The notes beneath the pieces were generated by a model. That model made no database searches, had not been told where the DNA came from, and saw only the letters and a list, made by a program, of their open reading frames with translations. DNA of 64,000 nucleotides, from assembly GCA_037975125.1 (NCBI GenBank), contig JAJQOW010000242.1, positions 83,948 through 147,947 on the forward strand. Direction: 5' to 3'. Of this stretch, positions 35,895-49,325 are shown in pieces (positions within the stretch are counted from its first letter, which is position 1; every line of letters starts with the position of its first letter). Source of the DNA: Latrodectus hesperus (Eukaryota > Arthropoda > Arachnida > Araneae > Theridiidae). A program made the position numbers and the translations under genes.

Positions 35895-36175
35895 TGCCGT
35901 ACTATACCCGGTGGCTTAGGGGAGCGTTTCACGATCCCATGATACAGGTCCGAGGTTCGATCCTCGGGTTGGGCAAGGTTGACTAAGCCTTTCATTCCTT
36001 TAGTAGGTCGATTCACTGAGTACCAAGCATGCTTGGGAACTAAACACTGGGGGTCTTACGTTAGGCTGACCACCTAACTGGGACATATGCTTCGCACCCC
36101 AAGGCCCTCGGTCTTGAAAAGAGTTATGGGCACTGTAGGCCTTGGTCCAGATGGGCTGTCGTGCCATGGAGTTTA
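35895..36175 (+). mobile_element. SINE-C, tRNA-headed
   Basis: The head reads CCGGTGGCTTAGGGGAGCGT, a CGATCCCATGATACA segment and a perfect B box GAGGTTCGATCCTCGG. The body (GGTTGACTAAGCCTTTCATT, GTAGGTCGATTCACTGAGTA, CACCCCAAGGCCC) ends in a TTTAGTTTTAGTTT tail. A truncated inverted copy at 39040-39240 adjoins the large satellite. Confidence 0.75.
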
Positions 36176-36187
36176 GTTTTAGTTTGA

Positions 36188-37830
36188 TATTTAAAAATCT
36201 ATTGAAAAAAGTATTGTTGATGATAATGGAAAAGATAATTTACTTGTACATATCATTGATGAATTAAAAAATGTCTATATGGATAACAAAAATTTATTGG
36301 ATTTTATCAAGGAACAAGTTTTATTGTTACAAATTTCAAAGCATCATCAGAGATATTCCCCTGATTTTTTAATCCTTTGTGCTTTTCTATATTACATATC
36401 ACCTCATTCTTATAAATTTTTACTTAATAGTTTTTTTTATAATAATGCCTCATCCCGCTACATTAAAACGTTTATTTATTAACTATGCAGCAAATCCCTT
36501 AAATGGAAAAAGTTCTGATAATTTTTTTACCTTATATTAAGGATATAAATATATACATTTAAATTAAAATGATAAAGCAGTAGTTTTAATGATGGATGAA
36601 ATTTATCTGAAAGCTGCTGTAGCGTTTAAAGGTGTTAATGTGATTGGTTTTGCTGCAAATTCAAATGATGTTGCTACCACTTCTTATGTCTTTATGCTTC
36701 AAAGCATTCAATCAATGTATAAAGATGTGGTACATATATATCCTGTAAAGACTATTTTTTGTTATTGATACTGTACATTTATTTAAAAATTTTAGAAATA
36801 ATTGGCTTAACCAAAAAAAAAATCAGATAAGGCTTTTTATTTTCCGAATTTTTGTAACTCAGTTTCTGAAGAAAAATTAAATACTACTTCTTTAAATACT
36901 CTAAGAAAATTACATGAAATTGAATCTACAAATATAGTCAGGTATTGTCACACACTATTAACAAAATCTTTATGTCCTTCAAATTTGGAAAGACAGAATG
37001 TGAAATTAGTTTTGCAAGTTTTTAATAGACACTGCTCAGAAGGACGAAAAGTTGTAGGTCCCATTTATGATTTATTAAATTATGAAAGAACAGCAACAAT
37101 TATCAAATTGATGTCAATTTGGTGGGATATTGTAAATATAAGAACATTATATAAGGCAGTTGCAAAAAAAATGAGTATCAACAGCCACTCACTAATATAC
37201 CATCAGATGTTAGATTAATATTTTTGCAAAATTTTTCTTTGTGGTTTGAGAAATGGAAACTATTTTCTTCAAACACAGGAAAATTAAGCTTTGAGACTCA
37301 TCTAGCTTTGACTCACACCACCAATACTATTATTGAAATTGTTGATTATTGTGCAAAAAAATTAAATATGAATTTCCTATTGACTGGAAAGTTGCAAACC
37401 GATTCTTTAGAAGAACGATTTGGACTTTAAAGACAATTAGCTGATACTCAATATAATGTATCGCTTACTCAGATAAACGATACAGAAAATAAATTAAGAG
37501 TTCAAAGTTTAATTTCCTTGACACTAAAATATCATACACATGGAAACATCATTGTAAAAACTATGATGATGAAATTCATAATGCTTTAATTTTAGATAGC
37601 AATGAAATTATAAATGATTTAAATATATGTAATAATGATTTAGAAAGCCTAAATCATCTGTCCAAAATCCTAATTTATATAGCTGGATATATTGCACCCA
37701 TGCTGGCTTCTTTAAAAAAATTAAATGTAAAAATGTTACAGTTCTCTCATTAAAGAATATGATGAATTAAGGGATGGTAGAGATATTTTAATTCAAAGTA
37801 TGAATTAGATTGAAGTTTCCTATCAATGAA
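36188..37830 (+). pseudogene. P-element / THAP9-type transposase relic
   Basis: Pieces in order, in shifting frames. First, 36194-36481: IIDELKNVYMDNKNLLDFIK, RYSPDFLILCAFLYYISP, HSYKFLL. Then about 36569-36767: VLMMDEIYLKAAVAFKGVNV, IGFAANSNDVATTSYVFMLQ, YKDVVHIYPVK, with the first catalytic-type Asp in M-M-D-E. Then about 36768-36960: DTVHLFKNFRNNWLN, the second Asp region. Then about 36961-37216: CPSNLERQNVKLVLQVFN, ending before a stop. Then 37209-37428: FLLTGKLQTDSLEERFGL. After that TENKLRVQSLISL. These blocks and their order fit P-element transposases. There are at least four disablements, and no THAP DNA-binding domain precedes it within 1 kb. Confidence 0.8.
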
Positions 37831-39039
37831 ACAGTAAAAATTATAAAAATTAACTATTGTGTAATTGTTAAACTATTGTCACAAGAATTTGAAAAACAGT
37901 TTATGTAACGTAAAAATCAGAGGTTCTTTGCATGCAACATAACATTATATAATCTTAGATTATTAGAAATTTATTTTCAGTTTCATTGTAATATGCATTA
38001 TGTATATTATATTATGAAAATTATTGTGTATGCTTCAACCAATACTTTACTAAAAGATTACTGTAAGAAAGTTAATGATGATCTGATTTAAAAAAAAATG
38101 TAATAAAACAAAAAGAACAGAAAATTAGAAATATATGAAAAATGATTTTGTGCTATGTATTTGAAATATTGTATAATTTATTGTTTTCAATAAAATTTTT
38201 CCCTATGTATTTGCTTGTTTATTTACTGCGTAAAATATTAGATAAAATTTCAAGTTGTTTACATTATCAAAGTATTTTTAAAACATGTTAAGGTGATACA
38301 TAAATATAAGAAATACTTACCAAAATCTGAATTATAAATCTTAAATTTAAACCTTCAAAAATTCTTTGTGTCAAAAATATATATTTATCTATAAATATTT
38401 ATTCACACACACACATATATTAAAATTCGCATTTTGTTAAACATACTCATTAAATGTTGAACAGCTTTTCAAATAATAAAAATTTCCATGTATAAATTAT
38501 TTTAAATTGCTACAAATAATTTTATAAAATACTTTTTATGAACTTGAAATAAAAAAAATAAAAATCTTTGGACATATTAATTTAATAATAATGAAGAAAA
38601 TATTAATAAATTTGTAAAATTCTAAGCAAATGAAAAAATCATTTTCAGAATGTTAAAGTTTAAACGATGTAAAAATATAAATACGTTAAGTATAAAAAAA
38701 ATGCCAAAAAATTTTATATAAATTCTTGTGAAATTCTAAAATTGGCAGGAGTGAAAAATGTAAATTATAATCGTAAATTTAATATCTTTAAATTAATGAT
38801 TTTATGTAAAAAGGGTAATATTATAATACAGTAAGCTCGTTTCGAAAATAATTTCTTAATGTCTTTTGTATAGTAAATTCATTTTCCATTCATAAAAATA
38901 AAATTCTCTCCTTCACTGTGTTTTTAATTAAAACGAAGTGAAAATCTTTTTAAGACCAAAGAGGTTTTCCCATCTAAGTGAATAAAAATCTTCTCGAAGA
39001 AGAGTAAGGGAATTTCGATGTCGGCCTTCAGAGTATGAC
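37831..39039. other. very AT-rich noncoding
   Basis: No gene recognised. It may include the 3' part of the P-like element, but no terminal inverted repeats were found. Confidence 0.45.
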
Positions 39040-39240
39040 TCATTCTTTCACTGCAGTGGCTTTCTACTCTAGGAGGTGTTGGTTCGGAGCTCAGCCCAAA
39101 TCGAAATCTCCGGTAATTAGTTCCCTAGCATGATTGGTACTCAGTTAATCGATCCACTGAAAAGATGAAAGGTTGAGTTGACCTAGCCTGAGAATCGAAC
39201 CTCGGACGTGTGCCTTGGGAGCACTAAATCATCGTGCTTA
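39040..39240 (-). mobile_element. SINE-C, truncated, at the satellite edge
   Basis: Reverse orientation. It carries GTACTCAGTTAATCGATCCA, GGTTGAGTTGACCTAGCCTG, the inverted B box GAATCGAACCTCGGACG, then GTGCCTTGGGAGCAC and AAATCATCGTGCTT. Its head aligns without gaps to 35912-35941 over about 30 bases (ATTTAGTGCTCCCAAGGCAC and following on the minus strand). The satellite begins inside this head. Confidence 0.7.
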
Positions 39241-42200
39241 ACAAATGTAAAAGTTTGGGGGAATTTAGTCATTACAGATTTCCATGGAACAGAAGTCTAT
39301 AGAGAATTGTGGGACTGAAAGATATTACTCAGCAGTAGAAAAGAAATTAAACCTAAAACTCCATTAGAACCTGTGCCTTGGGAGCACTAAATCATCGTGC
39401 TTAACAAATGTAAAAGTTTGGGGGAATTTTGTCATTACAGATTTCCATGGAACAGAAGTCTATAGAGAATTGTGGGACTGAAAGATATTACTCAGCAGTA
39501 GAAAAGAAATTAAACCTAAAACTCCATTAGAACCTGTGCCTTGGGAGCACTAAATCATCGTGCTTAACAAATGTAAAAGTTTGGGGGAATTTTGTCATTA
39601 CAGATTTCCATGGAACAGAAGTCTATAGAGAATTGTGGGACTGAAAGATATTACTCAGCAGTAGAAAAGAAATTAAACCTAAAACTCCATTAGAACCTGT
39701 GCCTTGGGAGTACTAAATCATCGTGCTTAACAAATGTAAAAGTTTGGGGGAATTTAGTCATTACAGATTTCCATGGAACAGAAGTCTATAGAGAATTGTG
39801 GGACTGAAAGATATTACTCAGCAGTAGAAAAGAAATTAAACCTAAAACTCCATTAGAACCTGTGCCTTGGGAGCACTAAATCATCGTGCTTAACAAATGT
39901 AAAAGTTTGGGGGAATTTAGTCATTACAGATTTCCATGGAACAGAAGTCTATAGAGAATTGTGGGACTGAAAGATATTACTCAGCAGTAGAAAAGAAATT
40001 AAACCTAAAACTCCATTAGAACCTGTGCCTTGGGAGTACTAAATCATCGTGCTTAACAAATGTAAAAGTTTCGGGGAATTTAGTCATTACAGATTTCCAT
40101 GGAACAGAAGTCTATAGAGAATTGTGGGACTGAAAGATATTACTCAGCAGTAGAAAAGAAATTAAACCTAAAACTCCATTAGAACTGTGCCTTGGGAGTA
40201 CTAAATCATCGTGCTTAACAAATGTAAAAGTTTCGGGGAATTTAGTCATTACAGATTTCCATGGAACAGAAGTTTATAGAGAATTGTGGGACTGAAAGAT
40301 ATTACTCAGCAGTAGAAAAGAAATTAAATCTAAAACTCCATTAGAACCTGTGCCTTGGGAGCACTAAATCATCGTGCTTAACAAATGTAAAAGTTTGGGG
40401 GAATTTTGTCATTACAGATTTCCATGGAACAGAAGTCTATAGAGAATTGTGGGACTGAAAGATATTACTCAGCAGTAGAAAAGAAATTAAACCTAAAACT
40501 CCATTAGAACCTGTGCCTTGGGAGCACTAAATCATCGTGCTTAACAAATGTAAAAGTTTGGGGGAATTTTGTCATTACAGATTTCCATGAAACAGAAGTC
40601 TATAGAGAATTGTGGGACTGAAAGATATTACTCAGCAGTAGAAAAGAAATTAAACCTAAAACTCCATTAGAACCTGTGCCTTGGGAGTACTAAATCACCG
40701 TGCTTAACAAATGTAAAAGTTTGGGGGAATTTTGTCATTACAGATTTCCATGGAACAGAAGTCTATAGAGAATTGTGGGACTGAAAGATATTACTCAGCA
40801 GTAGAAAAGAAATTAAACCTAAAACTCCATTAGAACCTGTGCCTTGGGAGCACTAAATCATCGTGCTTAACAAATGTAAAAGTTTGGGGGAATTTTGTCA
40901 TTACAGATTTCCATGGAACAGAAGTCTATAGAGAATTGTGTGACTGAAAGATATTACTCAGCAGTAGAAAAGAAATTAAACCTAAAACTCCATTAGAACC
41001 TGTGCCTTGGGAGCACTAAATCATCGTGCTTAACAAATGTAAAAGTTTCGGGGAATTTAGTCATTACAGATTTCCATGGAACAGAAGTCTATAGAGAATT
41101 GTGGGACTGAAAGATATTACTCAGCAGTAGAAAAGAAATTAAACCTAAAACTCCATTAGAACCTGTGCCTTGGGAGCACTAAATCATCGTGCTTAACAAA
41201 TGTAAAAGTTTGGGGGAATTTTGTCATTACAGATTTCCATGGAACAGAAGTCTATAGAGAATTGTGGGACTGAAAGATATTACTCAGCAGTAGAAAAGAA
41301 ATTAAACCTAAAACTCCATTAGAACCTGTGCCTTGGGAGCACTAAATCATCGTGCTTAACAAATGTAAAAGTTTGGGGAATTTTGTCATTACAGATTTCC
41401 ATGGAACAGAAGTCTATAGAGAATTGTGGGACTGAAAGATATTACTCAGCAGTAGAAAAGAAATTAAACCTAAAACTCCATTAGAACCTGTGCCTTGGGA
41501 GCACTAAATCATCGTGCTTAACAAATGTAAAAGTTTGGGGGAATTTAGTCATTACAGATTTCCATGGAACAGAAGTCTATAGAGAATTGTGGGACTGAAA
41601 GATATTACTCAGCAGTAGAAAAGAAATTAAACCTAAAACTCCATTAGAACCTGTGCCTTGGGAGCACTAAATCATCGTGCTTAACAAATGTAAAAGTTTC
41701 GGGGAATTTAGTCATTACAGATTTCCATGGAACAGAAGTCTATAGAGAATTGTGGGACTGAAAGATATTACTCAGCAGTAGAAAAGAAATTAAACCTAAA
41801 ACTCCATTAGAACCTGTGCCTTGGGAGCACTAAATCATCGTGCTTAACAAATGTAAAAGTTTGGGGGAATTTTGTCATTACAGATTTCCATGGAACAGAA
41901 GTCTATAGAGAATTGTGGGACTGAAAGATATTACTCAGCAGTAGAAAAGAAATTAAACCTAAAACTCCATTAGAACCTGTGCCTTGGGAGTACTAAATCA
42001 TCGTGCTTAACAAATGTAAAAGTTTGGGGGAATTTTGTCATTACAGATTTCCATGGAACAGAAGTCTATAGAGAATTGTGGGACTGAAAGATATTACTCA
42101 GCAGTAGAAAAGAAATTAAACCTAAAACTCCATTAGAACCTGTGCCTTGGGAGCACTAAATCATCGTGCTTAACAAATGTAAAAGTTTGGGGGAATTTAG

Positions 42201-45200
42201 TCATTACAGATTTCCATGGAACAGAAGTCTATAGAGAATTGTGGGACTGAAAGATATTACTCAGCAGTAGAAAAGAAATTAAACCTAAAACTCCATTAGA
42301 ACCTGTGCCTTGGGAGCACTAAATCATCGTGCTTAACAAATGTAAAAGTTTGGGGGAATTTTGTCATTACAGATTTCCATGGAACAGAAGTCTATAGAGA
42401 ATTGTGGGACTGAAAGATATTACTCAGCAGTAGAAAAGAAATTAAACCTAAAACTCCATTAGAACCTGTGCCTTGGGAGCACTAAATCATCGTGCTTAAC
42501 AAATGTAAAAGTTTCGGGGAATTTAGTCATTACAGATTTCCATGGAACAGAAGTCTATAGAGAATTGTGGGACTGAAAGATATTACTCAGCAGTAGAAAA
42601 GAAATTAAACCTAAAACTCCATTAGAACCTGTGCCTTGGGAGCACTAAATCATCGTGCTTAACAAATGTAAAAGTTTCGGGGAATTTAGTCATTACAGAT
42701 TTCCATGGAACAGAAGTCTATAGAGAATTGTGGGACTGAAAGATATTACTCAGCAGTAGAAAAGAAATTAAATCTAAAACTCCATTAGAACCTGTGCCTT
42801 GGGAGCACTAAATCATCGTGCTTAACAAATGTAAAAGTTTGGGGGAATTTTGTCATTACAGATTTCCATGGAACAGAAGTCTATAGAGAATTGTGGGACT
42901 GAAAGATATTACTCAGCAGTAGAAAAGAAATTAAACCTAAAACTCCATTAGAACCTGTGCCTTGGGAGCACTAAATCACCGTGCTTAACAAATGTAAAAG
43001 TTTGGGGGAATTTTGTCATTACAGATTTCCATGGAACAGAAGTCTATAGAGAATTGTGGGACTGAAAGATATTACTCAGCAGTAGAAAAGAAATTAAACC
43101 TAAAACTCCATTAGAACCTGTGCCTTGGGAGCACTAAATCATCGTGCTTAACAAATGTAAAAGTTTCGGGGAATTTAGTCATTACAGATTTCCATGGAAC
43201 AGAAGTCTATAGAGAATTGTGGGACTGAAAGATATTACTCAGCAGTAGAAAAGAAATTAAACCTAAAACTCCATTAGAACCTGTGCCTTGGGAGCACTAA
43301 ATCATCGTGCTTAACAAATGTAAAAGTTTGGGGGAATTTTGTCATTACAGATTTCCATGGAACAGAAGTCTATAGAGAATTGTGGGACTGAAAGATATTA
43401 CTCAGCAGTAGAAAAGAAATTAAACCTAAAACTCCATTAGAACCTGTGCCTTGGGAGCACTAAATCACCGTGCTTAACAAATGTAAAAGTTTGGGGGAAT
43501 TTTGTCATTACAGATTTCCATGGAACAGAAGTCTATAGAGAATTGTGGGACTGAAAGATATTACTCAGCAGTAGAAAAGAAATTAAACCTAAAACTCCAT
43601 TAGAACCTGTGCCTTGGGAGCACTAAATCACCGTGCTTAACAAATGTAAAAGTTTGGGGAATTTTGTCATTACAGATTTCCATGGAACAGAAGTCTATAG
43701 AGAATTGTGGGACTGAAAGATATTACTCAGCAGTAGAAAAGAAATTAAACCTAAAACTCCATTAGAACCTGTGCCTTGGGAGCACTAAATCATCGTGCTT
43801 AACAAATGTAAAAGTTTGGGGGAATTTTGTCATTACAGATTTCCATGGAACAGAAGTCTATAGAGAATTGTGGGACTGAAAGATATTACTCAGCAGTAGA
43901 AAAGAAATTAAACCTAAAACTCCATTAGAACCTGTGCCTTGGGAGCACTAAATCACCGTGCTTAACAAATGTAAAAGTTTGGGGGAATTTTGTCATTACA
44001 GATTTCCATGGAACAGAAGTCTATAGAGAATTGTGGGACTGAAAGATATTACTCAGCAGTAGAAAAGAAATTAAACCTAAAACTCCATTAGAACCTGTGC
44101 CTTGGGAGCACTAAATCACCGTGCTTAACAAATGTAAAAGTTTGGGGGAATTTTGTCATTACAGATTTCCATGGAACAGAAGTCTATAGAGAATTGTGGG
44201 ACTGAAAGATATTACTCAGCAGTAGAAAAGAAATTAAACCTAAAACTCCATTAGAACCTGTGCCTTGGGAGCACTAAATCATCGTGCTTAACAAATGTAA
44301 AAGTTTCGGGGAATTTAGTCATTACAGATTTCCATGGAACAGAAGTCTATAGAGAATTGTGGGACTGAAAGATATTACTCAGCAGTAGAAAAGAAATTAA
44401 ACCTAAAACTCCATTAGAACCTGTGCCTTGGGAGCACTAAATCATCGTGCTTAACAAATGTAAAAGTTTGGGGGAATTTAGTCATTACAGATTTCCATGG
44501 AACAGAAGTCTATAGAGAATTGTGGGACTGAAAGATATTACTCAGCAGTAGAAAAGAAATTAAACCTAAAACTCCATTAGAACCTGTGCCTTGGGAGCAC
44601 TAAATCACCGTGCTTAACAAATGTAAAAGTTTGGGGGAATTTTGTCATTACAGATTTCCATGGAACAGAAGTCTATAGAGAATTGTGGGACTGAAAGATA
44701 TTACTCAGCAGTAGAAAAGAAATTAAACCTAAAACTCCATTAGAACCTGTGCCTTGGGAGCACTAAATCACCGTGCTTAACAAATGTAAAAGTTTGGGGG
44801 AATTTTGTCATTACAGATTTCCATGGAACAGAAGTCTATAGAGAATTGTGGGACTGAAAGATATTACTCAGCAGTAGAAAAGAAATTAAACCTAAAACTC
44901 CATTAGAACCTGTGCCTTGGGAGCACTAAATCACCGTGCTTAACAAATGTAAAAGTTTGGGGGAATTTTGTCATTACAGATTTCCATGGAACAGAAGTCT
45001 ATAGAGAATTGTGGGACTGAAAGATATTACTCAGCAGTAGAAAAGAAATTAAACCTAAAACTCCATTAGAACCTGTGCCTTGGGAGCACTAAATCATCGT
45101 GCTTAACAAATGTAAAAGTTTGGGGGAATTTAGTCATTACAGATTTCCATGGAACAGAAGTCTATAGAGAATTGTGGGACTGAAAGATATTACTCAGCAG

Positions 45201-48200
45201 TAGAAAAGAAATTAAACCTAAAACTCCATTAGAACCTGTGCCTTGGGAGCACTAAATCATCGTGCTTAACAAATGTAAAAGTTTGGGGGAATTTTGTCAT
45301 TACAGATTTCCATGGAACAGAAGTCTATAGAGAATTGTGGGACTGAAAGATATTACTCAGCAGTAGAAAAGAAATTAAACCTAAAACTCCATTAGAACCT
45401 GTGCCTTGGGAGCACTAAATCATCGTGCTTAACAAATGTAAAAGTTTGGGGGAATTTTGTCATTACAGATTTCCATGGAACAGAAGTCTATAGAGAATTG
45501 TGGGACTGAAAGATATTACTCAGCAGTAGAAAAGAAATTAAACCTAAAACTCCATTAGAACCTGTGCCTTGGGAGCACTAAATCACCGTGCTTAACAAAT
45601 GTAAAAGTTTGGGGGAATTTTGTCATTACAGATTTCCATGGAACAGAAGTCTATAGAGAATTGTGGGACTGAAAGATATTACTCAGCAGTAGAAAAGAAA
45701 TTAAACCTAAAACTCCATTAGAACCTGTGCCTTGGGAGCACTAAATCATCGTGCTTAACAAATGTAAAAGTTTGGGGGAATTTTGTCATTACAGATTTCC
45801 ATGGAACAGAAGTCTATAGAGAATTGTGGGACTGAAAGATATTACTCAGCAGTAGAAAAGAAATTAAACCTAAAACTCCATTAGAACCTGTGCCTTGGGA
45901 GCACTAAATCACCGTGCTTAACAAATGTAAAAGTTTGGGGGAATTTTGTCATTACAGATTTCCATGGAACAGAAGTCTATAGAGAATTGTGGGACTGAAA
46001 GATATTACTCAGCAGTAGAAAAGAAATTAAACCTAAAACTCCATTAGAACCTGTGCCTTGGGAGCACTAAATCATCGTGCTTAACAAATGTAAAAGTTTG
46101 GGGGAATTTAGTCATTACAGATTTCCATGGAACAGAAGTCTATAGAGAATTGTGGGACTGAAAGATATTACTCAGCAGTAGAAAAGAAATTAAACCTAAA
46201 ACTCCATTAGAACCTGTGCCTTGGGAGCACTAAATCATCGTGCTTAACAAATGTAAAAGTTTGGGGGAATTTTGTCATTACAGATTTCCATGGAACAGAA
46301 GTCTATAGAGAATTGTGGGACTGAAAGATATTACTCAGCAGTAGAAAAGAAATTAAACCTAAAACTCCATTAGAACCTGTGCCTTGGGAGCACTAAATCA
46401 CCGTGCTTAACAAATGTAAAAGTTTGGGGGAATTTTGTCATTACAGATTTCCATGGAACAGAAGTCTATAGAGAATTGTGGGACTGAAAGATATTACTCA
46501 GCAGTAGAAAAGAAATTAAACCTAAAACTCCATTAGAACCTGTGCCTTGGGAGCACTAAATCATCGTGCTTAACAAATGTAAAAGTTTGGGGGAATTTAG
46601 TCATTACAGATTTCCATGGAACAGAAGTCTATAGAGAATTGTGGGACTGAAAGATATTACTCAGCAGTAGAAAAGAAATTAAACCTAAAACTCCATTAGA
46701 ACCTGTGCCTTGGGAGCACTAAATCACCGTGCTTAACAAATGTAAAAGTTTGGGGGAATTTTGTCATTACAGATTTCCATGGAACAGAAGTCTATAGAGA
46801 ATTGTGGGACTGAAAGATATTACTCAGCAGTAGAAAAGAAATTAAACCTAAAACTCCATTAGAACCTGTGCCTTGGGAGCACTAAATCATCGTGCTTAAC
46901 AAATGTAAAAGTTTGGGGGAATTTAGTCATTACAGATTTCCATGGAACAGAAGTCTATAGAGAAATGTGGGACTGAAAGATGTTACTCAGCAGTAGAAAA
47001 GAAATTAAACCTAAAACTCCATTAGAACCTGTGCCTTGGGAGCACTAAATCACCGTGCTTAACAAATGTAAAAGTTTGGGGGAATTTTGTCATTACAGAT
47101 TTCTATGGAACAGAAGTCTATAGAGAATTGTGGGACTGAAAGATATTACTCAGCAGTAGAAAAGAAATTAAACCTAAAACTCCATTAGAACCTGTGCCTT
47201 GGGAGCACTAAATCACCGTGCTTAACAAATGTAAAAGTTTGGGGGAATTTTGTCATTACAGATTTCCATGGAACAGAAGTCTATAGAGAATTGTGGGACT
47301 GAAAGATATTACTCAGCAGTAGAAAAGAAATTAAACCTAAAACTCCATTAGAACCTGTGCCTTGGGAGCACTAAATCACCGTGCTTAACAAATGTAAAAG
47401 TTTGGGGGAATTTTGTCATTACAGATTTCCATGGAACAGAAGTCTATAGAGAATTGTGGGACTGAAAGATATTACTCAGCAGTAGAAAAGAAATTAAACC
47501 TAAAACTCCATTAGAACCTGTGCCTTGGGAGCACTAAATCACCGTGCTTAACAAATGTAAAAGTTTGGGGGAATTTTGTCATTACAGATTTCCATGGAAC
47601 AGAAGTCTATAGAGAATTGTGGGACTGAAAGATATTACTCAGCAGTAGAAAAGAAATTAAACCTAAAACTCCATTAGAACCTGTGCCTTGGGAGCACTAA
47701 ATCATCGTGCTTAACAAATGTAAAAGTTTGGGGGAATTTAGTCATTACAGATTTCCATGGAACAGAAGTCTATAGAGAAATGTGGGACTGAAAGATATTA
47801 CTCAGCAGTAGAAAAGAAATTAAACCTAAAACTCCATTAGAACCTGTGCCTTGGGAGCACTAAATCACCGTGCTTAACAAATGTAAAAGTTTGGGGGAAT
47901 TTAGTCATTACAGATTTCCATGGAACAGAAGTCTATAGAGAATTGTGGGACTGAAAGATATTACTCAGCAGTAGAAAAGAAATTAAACCTAAAACTCCAT
48001 TAGAACCTGTGCCTTGGGAGTACTAAATCATCGAGCTTAACAAATGTAAAAGTTTGGGGGAATTTTGTCATTACAGATTTCCATGGAACAGAAGTCTATA
48101 GAGAATTGTGGGACTGAAAGATATTACACAGCAGTAGAAAAGAAATTAAACCTAAAACTCCATTAGAACCTGTGCCTTGGGAGCACTAAATCATCAAGCT

Positions 48201-48496
48201 TAACAAATGTAAAAGTTTGGGGGAATTTTGTCATTACAGATTTCCGTGGAACAGAAGTCTATAGAGAATTGTGGGACTGAAAGATATTACACAGCAGTAG
48301 AAAAGAAATTAAACCTAAAACTCCATTAGAACCTGTGCCTTGGGAGCACTAAATCATCGAGCTTAACAAATGTAAAAGTTTGGGGGAATTTTGTCATTAC
48401 AGATTTCCATGGAACAGAAGTCTATAGAGAATTGTGGGACTGAAAGATATTACTCAGCAGTAGAAAAGAAATTAAACCTAAAACTCCATTAGAACT
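39209..48496. repeat. 163-bp satellite, about 57 units (9.3 kb)
   Basis: The word TGTGCCTTGGGAG recurs every 163 bp (39209, 39372, 39535 and so on), with a few 162-bp units; 57 units were counted by eye. The unit begins TGTGCCTTGGGAGCACTAAA, contains ATTTCCATGGAACAGAAGTC (with palindrome TTCCATGGAA) and ends AACTCCATTAGAACC. Units are nearly identical. Main variable sites are GAGCAC/GAGTAC, ATCATCG/ATCACCG, TTTCGGGG/TTTGGGGG and GAATTTAG/GAATTTTG. The last three units are the most altered (CGAGCTTAAC, ATTACACAGC), as expected at an array edge. There is no long reading frame. Confidence 0.97.
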
Positions 48497-49215
48497 TCCA
48501 ACATGTTTTATCTCATACGGTGAAGATAGAGGGAAGAGGTTGCCATTCAAATACTTTTTACTATTTCTGCATCAACTGCAAGATGTGAACGTACATTTAG
48601 TTAATTTTGACTTATTTATGATCCACCATGAGTCAAAACCGTCTAAGTGATTTAACAATTTTAAGTATAGAAAAAGAAAAATTTGAAATGATCCACTTTG
48701 ATAAAGTAATATATCAATTCGCTTCAGAAAAGGCAAGAAAAATGTGAATAGTGTAGTATATATTAGATTGCAAATAATTACATCTGCTTATTTCTAAGAT
48801 ATGCAACAAATTATTTCACGTTTAAAATTTTTTTATATTTATAAAAATAATATTGTATTGGAATATAAAATCAATTATATCTCTTTTTATAATTAATTCT
48901 AAATTACAAAAGTCAGATTATTCTAATGAAACTTTTCCGAATTCAATATAAATGTTTTTTTTTTAATTAGAATTGAATTTTGTTTAAATTTAAAGCTGAG
49001 CTTGAGACTTTAAATTAATATATTTTCGATTATTTTATAGTTGGTACAATATTCTATTTATATTGTATTCTTATTACAATTATATACACTATTTATTATA
49101 ATGTATATATCGTTATATTATTATGTATCTTTTATTACTTAATGCATTTTCTTTCCATATTTATATTGTATTACTATTTTATTTTCAAGGGGGTGCCAAA
49201 AATGTATCGTACACT
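48497..49215. other. AT-rich noncoding
   Basis: Unique sequence right of the satellite; nothing recognised. Confidence 0.5.
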
Positions 49216-49219
49216 GGCG

Positions 49220-49325
49220 CCAGTTATGCCCATTACGCCACTGCCTCGGTAAAGCCAGGATTCGAACTCACGACCTTCCTATAACGAGAACGTCGCTCTA
49301 ACCAACCAGTCTGCCGCTGCCTTGA
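49220..49325 (-). mobile_element. tRNA-like SINE head, solitary
   Basis: The minus strand reads GGCAGACTGGTTGGTTAGAG (A-box type), then GTGAGTTCGAATCCTGGCTT (B box). The stems of a working tRNA are not convincing, so a SINE head or tRNA relic is more likely than a gene. Confidence 0.4.

Noticed and set aside
39209..48496. CRISPR array
   Set aside because: Units are continuous 163-bp tandem repeats without unique spacers, in a eukaryotic setting; it is a satellite.
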